Positions 55,790-64,000 of a DNA stretch of 64,000 bases are shown in pieces. The notes beneath the pieces were generated by a model. The model was not told the DNA's origin. It saw only the letters and a list, made by a program, of their open reading frames with translations, and did no database searches. Made by a program: the position numbers and the translations under genes. Numbering within the stretch: the stretch's first letter is position 1; every line of letters begins with the position of its first letter. Origin of the DNA: Antedon bifida (Eukaryota; Echinodermata; Crinoidea; Comatulida; Antedonidae); contig OY727097.1 of NCBI GenBank assembly GCA_963402885.1, forward strand, positions 11,780,001 to 11,844,000, given 5' to 3'.

Positions 55790-58700
55790 GTAAAGTCAAA
55801 TATAGGTAGTTACGTAAGCATCTAAAATAGCCCTAAACTTGTGTTAATATTAGTGGCGTGACATCATAAACGATGCCTCATTTTGTGTTCATTGTTTATT
55901 TATTTATTTATTTTTTATTTATTTTATTTTAACCATATTTAATGCGGGTGATCCATCCAGCATTTGCTGATCATTTGGGACCCTCAGAACAGATGCAATA
56001 TACATACAACAAGAACAGAAAGGTAAAAGAAAAACCAAAAAAATAAAATTAATTACATAAGACTAAAAATCCAAATAAGAAAATTTGACAAATAGAAAAT
56101 AACTGATATGTTAAATTAAGCAAAATATAATATATATATATATAAATAAAAATTTAGATCTTGTCAAGTCAATACGGACATTTAGGTGTTTCACAATTTA
56201 AGGAATGGTTCTTTCTCAATAATTACTGTATAGGAATGCTTATAAATAGATGGAGAACTATTAAACAACTATGTGTGCAAGCCCGCAACACAAGCGTTTT
56301 TTTTTACTGAAAGAACATTATTCGCTGTAATACGCCTCAGAGAGCTTTCATTTGGTCTGTTTGGCATAATATTGATTTGGGCGGTATGAAGGGAGTTACA
56401 CATAAAGTCTTGGAAGTTTTGTTAGAAAGAGAAAAGAATGCATGTTATTATATGCTATGATATCGTAATGTTGGTAAAAGTCTCAAAACTATCTTGCTTC
56501 AGCACTAGTGGGATAAGGTGATAGAAATCATCTCACCACCACTAACCACTGGAATCGCATTGGCTCGAACCAGTGTATTGAGCTTCGAACAATTATCTTA
56601 TATTTTATATAATTAATTAATTCCAAGCTGGAACTTTGACAAATTTTTATTTAATTTCCGGTCAACTAAAGGTCCAATTCTACAAATGGCTCAGTCGCGC
56701 TATACGTGTCTTCTGTTAAAAATCGTCGCCCAACCCGGTCTTAGTGTATTTCAAATTATGCTGTTTTATATATTTTAATACAATTAATCGAAATCGTAAT
56801 TTGTTGCTAATAACGAATCAACTGTTTCTCAAATACGAACCCCTATAAGAATTCTAGTTACGCGTTTGTTTCTTTTTGTAATACAGGTTCCTAGGGACAC
56901 CGTGTCGAACCAGGGAGATACCTCCCGTACAATGGTTAGAGCACATTATCTAGTATACAAACCCATCCGTTAACGACAAAATTATCACAGAATTAGGGGT
57001 TTTTTTTAGAAAAATATTCCAGTGAGGGTTAAATGTCGACATTATTATATGAGAGAATTTTAAGAGATATTGTACGCGTTGATGTGAGCTAAATGGCAAA
57101 CGGTGGTAGAAACTTTTCTGATTGGTTGATCAAATGACTGCATTATGTGGTTGGGAACAGATTGCTGGGACAGAATTTCCACTCACGCTCACGGAGGTTC
57201 AACTGTATTAACCATTTAAAAAAAGAAATGATTTGATGGTCACTTTATCATGCACGATTGAGTGAGGTGCTTTCCGTGTTACACTTTGTAGTATGGGATA
57301 AGTATAAATTGCAACGTTATTATTGTCAGTTATATACAATAACATCTTTCATGAAATGTTTATTAAAATGAATGAGTCCATGGCTCTAATTTTTATGATA
57401 GTAGGCCAAATGGTATGACATTTATAGGAATTAAAATTAGGCCAAGAAAATGTCAATAATGTGTCAATATATTTGTTAAAATATCGAATAATAGTCATAA
57501 ACTTGGCGCATACCGCGTTACTTACAAGACATTTCACTTCCTTATGAATGCTTTGTGAAGTAGTAGTATTATAATAAGATGACATCGGTATGAAGCGTCT
57601 CACATACACACAGAGCCAAAATGGCATCTTAGACTTGCACCGTGTATGGACTCTAACCTTACGGTTTTCATTTAAATATGTCATTCCATGCTATCATCCT
57701 TATTATCTAGTTTTCAAACTTTTGCATTTCTCTTTTTTCATCTCATCTTGTTTGTCTTGGTGAAAAGGGAGGATATTTTATATTCCTCCTCTGAGTTTAT
57801 AGCCTCTCTACCCGAACATGAACAAGATTTTATAAGTACGATTTTAATGACAGTTCATAGACTTTTATTACCATGTTTTATCTGTATATTTAATTAACAT
57901 CTTCTTTAAAATTGTAAATGAAAACATATGGTTTTATATTGAAATCAATCACCTTTTATGTAAATATGCCTACTTTTTAACTACTTTTAACACTGTAACA
58001 ATCTTAATAATATACAATAGAAAGAGAAATATTCATACAAATTTAATTGTTACAAATGTACCTTTATTTTTATATAGAATATATATACAAATAAAACAGA
58101 GAATTATAATAAAAGTGGGACGACCCCACACAAGACAAAAAAAATGAATGCTTTGTGAGTATAAATGCCGAGGCCATCCAGTGAACTAATTATCACAACT
58201 CCAAACATTTCGTTTTAAATTCAAATGACACTCTGAAAAAAATACCCGAACGTATCTTTTTATGCTGTATTAGGTAATCTTTAAACAGTAGTTAGATAGT
58301 ACATCAAATTTAGTTTAGGTTTACCGAAAACCTAACTAAGTGGGTCAGGGTTATCAAATATACGGTGGCCTGTAAGTGTCACGGCAACTTTTTTTAAATA
58401 TTACGGCTTTTTACAAAAAAGCCACGGCAATTAAAAAAAACACGGCAATTGAACAAAAATACCATTTTTAAGTTGCCGTGGTATTTTTGTTCAATTGCCG
58501 TGTTTTTTTAAATTGCCGTGGCTTTTTTGTAAATTGCCGTATATTTTTTTAAAGTTGCCGTGACGCTTACAGGCCACCGTACAAACCACGATCGAAAGTA
58601 TATTCAATGAGTGTCGCTCTACTAATGACGTCCTAATGATTGTGGTGATCATATTTTCCCCCTTTGTTTGTTATTACGTTGGTAGGTGACATTGTTAGAG

Positions 58701-61700
58701 CTCATGAAGACACTGAATAAAATCTCAAAGTATAACCTACTGCACATTATAATATATAATCGTAAAGAGCAAACAAAGAGGTATCCTGGCAAATGATGCA
58801 TGTGATACGATTATAACGAGTCACACAAATCAAAGTTAACTAAACGAATACCATGCACAATTGTAGAATTACTAGTCCATAAGAAATTCGGCGAATCTCG
58901 GTTCGCCTGAGAAGTTGGTTCATCCTGAATCTGGACGTTGACTAGATGTTGTTGTGCACTTTAACAAAGAATTACTTTTTGTTGTGGATAGGAAAGACGA
59001 CGATCGGCACAAAATAATTAGAATACTAATGCCTTATTCAGAATGTTTGAATAAATAAAATACGAATGTTGAAAGATAGTTACAAGAAAGAGATAATAAA
59101 CAAGGATCATTTATTTTATTTGTATATGCTGTACAGCTTACTGCATGTTTATTAAATCATTTAAAGTATCACATTTTGTAATGAAAATGTATAAATAAGA
59201 ACGTTATTATATTATTACCAAACAGTGTTTAACGACGTCGATATTACGGTGGAATGTATTTGCCGTGGCTTTTTTTTTTTGTAAATTACCCTGACATTTT
59301 TCCGTGACACGTATAACTTGTAACATTTTCTTTTAATTTATCATTTGTAAACCATTATCTTGATTTTACCAGTTCCTGTTTTATAATTTCAGTTTGAACT
59401 TGTCTGTGAAAAGGTCGCAAAGCCATCGCTTTCACAGTCAATTTTTTTTGTTGGAACACTAGTTGGTTCACTTGTTTTTGGAGCTTTAGCGGACAAGTAA
59501 GTATTTTGGCATTTCCTAACTGAACAGACGACCGGCGACGTATTGGTCTGTCTGTAGTTTTAAATGTAGGGGTATATGTAGTTAGTAGATTTTGATGAAT
59601 GGTCTTACTTATATATTATCATTGCGAAATTCATATGTCAAATGTATTTGCAACTAAACGCTTAATTAATAGAACATTCCAATTATTTATTGTTTTGTGT
59701 TGTTATATCAAATGAAACATCCTTGTTGGTGCTATGAGCTAAACAGCGAATGTTGTAACCGTACACATAATTTCCATTGAATTGCTCTATAATCAAAATC
59801 ACAGTTCGCATATGTACCGACTCAAATTATCTTTCATATACTAAACCACTCTTCCGTGACTTAAAAACCTCAAATATCTTTGACATAAACAAATTACAGA
59901 CATCCCTTTTCACATATCGACTTACCAATAAATAATTCTTTCAATGACACTGTATTTGGGATTATGATTTATTACATGATACAAATATGCATTTTTGTTT
60001 TAATTTTCTTCATAGGTTTGGTAGGAAACCTGTTTTGTTTTTAGCTGTAGGCTTACAGTGTGGCTCTGGAATATTAACTTCCTTTGTGAAATCGTTTGCC
60101 GCTTACACGGCGTTGCGATTCATCACGGCGGCAGCAAACATTGCTGTTTTCATCACTGCCTTTGTTATAGGTAGGGTATTTTAATCTATAATTTGAGTTA
60201 TAATGCATTATGCTCAAGGGCGGTTTCTAGATGTTTCTAATTGAACCCAGCTCCATATATACATATAAAGCAACCGATATTCCCAGATTCTTATCAAAGC
60301 TCTAACCGTTGTTTAACTTCGGTGACCTGACGAGAACCGGTGTTTCAACGTGGATAGGCCGTATATATGCCTACATACATTATGCTTTAGTATATATATA
60401 TATATATATATAAACAATAGTTACTTTATTGCCGGAGCAAACCTTTAAAACTGTAATGTTAGTATACTAAATGCCAATTTACAAGAACGAACGTTAACGG
60501 TAAGCGGAAAACAAAATTAGCATATATAGAATCTATGTTATTTCGTATGACATTTACAAAACAAGGAGCGATTGAGTGGAAACCCGCTCATGATAGATAC
60601 AAATTCTACGTGGTACAGTTTTCCACCTACCATTATCCGCTCGGATCGTCTGTATAAATTGGCCTTAACCTGTAATGATACACTATTATGGTATTTATTT
60701 TTGTTCATATTGAATCTCTTTAGGTACTGAGACTGTCGGTGTTTCCAAACGAACATATGCTGGACTTGTTATCGAGTTCTTCTTTGCATTTGGTCTAATA
60801 ATCATGGCAGGACTTGCATACTTTATCCGTGAATGGCGAACTTTACAGCTTGTGGCTAGTGTACCTGGGCTATTATATTTTCTTTATATACCGTAAGAGA
60901 AAGTTCCAACACTGTATAAATACCGTAAGACTTTTTGCTTATTTTATTTTATTGTTTTATTGTCAAATATTAAAGTCCATAACAGGAGTTTTGCCTTTCC
61001 TTTTGTAATTATTATAAAGAATACAACACAAAGAGCGAAAGTAAATTTAAGTGATTAACATTTTTGTTTTCATTCATTTATTTGGAATAAACGATAAACA
61101 GTGTGACCAGTGTAATGGTAAAACCTGTATGAAAATGTAAAAGCTATCAAATACGATACATTAACAAATACATCATTGTTTTGTTAAACTAAAATAATTT
61201 TCTATAATGTTTTAACATTATAGTCCTAATAGAAAATTATTTTAGTTTTTTTAACAAAACAATAATTAATGCATTCGCTTAAATTCTTGACCGAAATTAC
61301 TCTCTTTAAATACAAATAATCTCTCTTTTTCAAGATTTTTCCCAGAATCAGCACGGTGGCTGATTTCTCAAAAAAGATATGATGAAGCAAAGAAGATAAC
61401 TGAGAAGGCAGCAACTGTAAACAACGTTAATTTGCCAACAGATTTTCACTTTTCTGAACACATGGTACGTATAATAGTTATTACATAATCAGGTATATGA
61501 AACGTTATCGAATATTTCTTAATTTTAAAACAATGATTGTTTATAATATTGAAAATTTCCAGTAATAATAATATTCATTCACATACAAGATACAAAATGT
61601 TTTTTATTGGTTTTTCCTGAAGGTAAAACAATTACAATATATACAGAGGTTTCAACAACGAACGGATTTAAAGAGGCATAGAGAAATTACAAACCACCAG

Positions 61701-63802
61701 AGTTGAATACTGGAATTAATTTATAAACGGTGAAGATGTATATGTATCTTATCCCGTATCTTTTTAAAAGTCAACATGGGCACATTTATCTTATTTCTTG
61801 GTTCTGGTATTCCTTGATAGACAAATGATAAAAATATGAAGATAATAAAAATGTATACACCTACACACGAAACAAGGGTATTTCATTAAGTTATCAACAG
61901 CAAAAGAAATGTATGTTTCCTTAAATGAAAACGCACCTTTCTATTTTGAGGTAAGCTTCTTAGATATTTGACTAGGATGTAATTATTTTTAAGTTATAAC
62001 ATTTCTTCTATTCACTTGCTGAACTTTTATATTTTCAGGGTAAACCATCTTCACTCATGTCGTTTCTTGATTTATTTAGACCATGGCCAGTTTGTAAGCG
62101 AACATTTAATGTTATGTTATGCTGGTAAGTTATGCTTATAGTATGTTTTACCTGATGTGTACGGCTTTTTTTAGGAAACACTAAACGTCTACACAAGCAA
62201 ACTTTTCATTTTGTTTACTGCATGGTGACAAAAACTTAAGGAACCTCAGGAAACTTCTGAAAAATAATAGTTTGTCTCCACTTCCCTAAAGCATATTCTA
62301 CACTAGCATAATTTACTTAACAATTTGAAGATGTTTTTGTGCCTGTTGGACACTAGTTACTGGAGGCTTTTGGCGACCTAACTTCTGCAAACTAAATAGT
62401 TTTTTCAGAACAGACATTGGAAAACTTCCTTTGTCAAACTCGAAATTGGCAAACTAAAGCTGTCTAATACCTTAGCATCTACCATTGTTTGGAGAAGTTT
62501 GTTTGCCTGCTGTTACTGGAGTCTGTCATTTTGCAGGCCTTCTTCAAACTTCTTCAAACGATGGTAACGATCAATACCGTGACTATTTTTAATAATAATA
62601 ATAATTGTTTAAATATTTAAATATTGTTTTTTTTTAGGATTGCTGTTAATATCTCTTACTTTGGCCTCTCTCTGAGTACTTCTGATTTTGGCGTTAATCA
62701 TTACATATCTTTTCTTGTATCTGGTGCTACCGAGATACCAGCCTATGCATTGAGTATTGTAGCTCTGGACTATTTTGGACGCAGACGATCTTTATCAGCA
62801 ACATTGTTACTCGGTGGCGTTGCTTGTTTACTGACTATTTTTATTCGTAAGTAAAAACAACACCAATAATGATAATAATAAAAGAATTTATAATGCCTAA
62901 AGCTGCAGTACATACATGTATAAAACCATTTATGTTAAAGAATGAATTCCATAAAGGTCTACGACAACTAGTGATACTAAGGTAATTAAACTGTTTGTTT
63001 AAAGGATTTGGTATTTGCTTCCATAGTCTAGGAAAGGAAACAAATACAGAATTAGCTTTCGAAAGTATTACCTTTCGAATTCCAACGTAAAAGCTTACCC
63101 AGACAGTAGTTTTAATATACTACACTATTATAAGAATGAGGAAAGTAACATTTCAGCACATTAAGTCTATGTAATTTAAACAAGTCATCAAAAGATAATA
63201 ATTCTAGTACTTTCAATCTATACAAATAAGATGTGTCCCAGGAACCTTTCTAAACATCATTATCCTTGTTGCTTTCCTTTGTATACGTTCTATTCTCTTA
63301 ATCAACTTCTCAAATGGTGCCCACATTGAAGATCTTGTTGTACGCGGTAAACTTTTCCATAACATTCTCCAGCTGTCCAAAGTCTGATGGAACTCTAAGC
63401 AGTATAGTATCATCTGATGATCTAAGTGAGCGAGCTGGTTAATAGGATACAAGATTCTACTCAAATAATAATTTTGAGCAATATTCTGTAGTGCTTTAAA
63501 TGTGGTTATGAGTAATTCATACTTAATCCTGCGATGAACTGGTAGCCAATGAAAAAGATCTATGAATTAAAAGTTCGTCTTAATTATTGGTGATTCGTAC
63601 TAGATTTTTTATGAATAAATATAGTAAGGCATCACTGTGTTTTGTTTTTACCAATAATTGACTTTGTAATATATTTTTTATTTTGTTGAAAAGCAATGGG
63701 AATAGGACGACTGACAGTAGCGATGGTAGGAAAGTTTGGAGTAACCGCTGCATTCGGTATTATATTTTTCTATACTGCAGAGCTCTATCCAACTAATATA
63801 CG
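55379..63802 (+). CDS. SLC22-family organic ion transporter, 5' eight exons
   Basis: Exons 55379-55789, 59393-59496, 60016-60170, 60724-60892, 61335-61464, 62039-62124, 62638-62846 and 63694-63802 join without a break in phase (0,2,1,2,0,2,1,2). The protein begins [20 protein letters not shown], the typical SLC22 N-terminus, followed by TM1 and a large cysteine-rich extracellular loop. It then has the major-facilitator motif GALADKFGRKP between TM2 and TM3, PESARWL in the central cytosolic loop, and [20 protein letters not shown] at TM10. SLC22 members move organic cations, anions or zwitterions across the plasma membrane; the substrate cannot be told here. The upstream in-frame ATG at 55307 would add 24 residues that the family lacks, so 55379 is preferred. 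The C-terminal exons lie beyond the window. No lesion is seen in the eight exons. Confidence 0.88.
55790..58360. other. SLC22 intron 1, left part
   Basis: No coding exon seen. Contains TTTATTTATT microsatellite (55896-55930), a TA run near 56130, and AT-rich sequence. ATGGTTAGAGCAC near 56931 is A-box-like but isolated. Confidence 0.4.
58361..58581. mobile_element. Palindromic MITE with TACGGTGGCCTGTAAG ends
   Basis: Near-perfect fold-back of 221 bases: TACGGTGGCCTGTAAGTGTC at the left against GACGCTTACAGGCCACCGTA at the right. The interior alternates GCCGTGG/CCACGGC with A/T runs. A fragment of the same sequence lies near 59261-59312. Confidence 0.85.
59393..59496 (+). CDS. SLC22 exon 2
   Basis: [19 protein letters not shown], then [17 protein letters not shown]2 and the start of MFS motif A. 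104 nt, phase 0 in and 2 out. Confidence 0.9.
60016..60170 (+). CDS. SLC22 exon 3
   Basis: [20 protein letters not shown], then [17 protein letters not shown] and [11 protein letters not shown]: the rest of motif A, TM3 and TM4. Lys replaces the usual Arg of D-R-FGR. Confidence 0.9.
60724..60892 (+). CDS. SLC22 exon 4
   Basis: [20 protein letters not shown], then [16 protein letters not shown] and [13 protein letters not shown]5 and TM6 with the E-WR-LQL pattern typical of SLC22. Phase 1 in, 2 out. Confidence 0.9.
61175..61263. repeat. Short palindrome in SLC22 intron
   Basis: ATTGTTTTGTTAAACTAAAA and ATTTTCTAT fold back on ATAGAAAAT / TTTTAGTTTTTTTAACAAAA. About 30-bp arms, loop about 25. 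MITE-like. Confidence 0.7.
61335..61464 (+). CDS. SLC22 exon 5
   Basis: [20 protein letters not shown], then [14 protein letters not shown]...FSEHM: the PESARWL motif and the large central cytosolic loop. Phase 2 in, 0 out. Confidence 0.9.
62039..62124 (+). CDS. SLC22 exon 6
   Basis: [20 protein letters not shown] then RTFNVMLC: end of the central loop leading to TM7. Phase 0 in, 2 out. Confidence 0.9.
62638..62846 (+). CDS. SLC22 exon 7
   Basis: [20 protein letters not shown], then [41 protein letters not shown]7-TM9 with the EIPAY and DYFGRR motifs. Phase 2 in, 1 out. Confidence 0.92.
63120..63560 (-). mobile_element. CR1/L2-like LINE C-terminal remnants
   Basis: Minus strand: [20 protein letters not shown], then [15 protein letters not shown] and [13 protein letters not shown] in different frames, then [13 protein letters not shown] and [20 protein letters not shown]. 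These are standard 3'-end motifs of CR1/L2/Rex-type ORF2 (HWLPV..RI, LWN.LP..IR, IE.VQR.AT). Frameshifted and lying in SLC22 intron 7. Confidence 0.75.
63694..63802 (+). CDS. SLC22 exon 8 (last in window)
   Basis: [20 protein letters not shown] then [19 protein letters not shown]10 and the ELYPT-R motif. Donor GTTAGA, phase 2 out. 63803-64000 is intron. Confidence 0.9.
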
Positions 63803-64000
63803 GTTAGAAATATTTTCTTCTATTCAGTGTTTATATCTAGTCTAGTTCAATTGAAAAAAAGTTAAAAACTGTGTTAAACGAGCAACTGTTCTAATAATTG
63901 TAATTGTATATTCGACGTCATGAGGTGTAGACTTGAAGCACATCATCTTTTTACTCCCCTATTCAACTCATAAAGAAGAAAACAATGATTCTCGCCATCA

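Noticed and set aside
56880..56960. tRNA-like ATGGTTAGAGCAC
   Set aside because: A-box-like word alone; no B box at the right distance and no cloverleaf.

Overview
The window is animal nuclear DNA: AT-rich, intron-rich, with GT-AG split genes and dense transposon debris. The gene content (an LDLa/LRR GPCR of the GRL101/relaxin-receptor kind, an integrin beta, an SLC22 transporter, one-repeat-per-exon ankyrin coding) fits a marine invertebrate. I lean towards an echinoderm, but this is inference; nothing here fixes the species. A striking feature of base composition is the very frequent word TAGGCCTA/GTAGGCCTAC. Layout: (1) 1-15.2 kb, minus strand: the 5' part of an ankyrin-repeat gene, with start codon at 15172 and four recognised exons. 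Its 9.6-kb intron (1689-11247) holds a decayed LINE, a Ty3/gypsy LTR element with LTRs at 4447-4633 and 10267-10456, and a LINE piece nested inside that element. (2) 15.2-27.3 kb: no convincing host gene. The centre is a head-to-tail duplication of about 2.67 kb (18220-20885 and 20885 onward) carrying antisense L1/Tx1-like LINE 3' ends. The second unit shows both ends of the LINE, flanked by an 88-bp direct repeat, and carries a later 640-bp insertion that the first unit lacks. (3) 27.3-33.5 kb, minus strand: an LGR-type GPCR gene read as C-type-lectin-like remnant, three LDLa exons, four LRR exons, one 7TM exon and two phase-compatible exons encoding a kinase-like tail without catalytic residues. 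(4) 33.7-39.1 kb: a 21-bp minisatellite, LINE reverse-transcriptase debris and a 2.7-kb inverted-repeat transposon pair. (5) 39.1-50.8 kb, plus strand: an integrin beta gene that looks broken. 5' exons are absent, a LINE 3' end sits inside a beta-I exon with an 11-bp target duplication, there is an early stop, one EGF exon is frameshifted and other EGF exons are missing. The membrane-proximal, transmembrane and cytoplasmic NPxF/NPxY exons are intact. Its last exon lies at the start of a 498-bp tandem duplication. (6) 55.3-64 kb, plus strand: the first eight exons of an SLC22 organic-ion transporter, running off the right edge. The genes do not form a pathway; each is an independent locus. Their introns are where the mobile elements accumulate: TTAA-flanked MITEs, a hAT-like MITE with 8-bp duplication, several palindromic MITEs and LINE 3' ends. 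All exon boundaries were read by eye from splice sites, reading phase and family resemblance; no searches were run.
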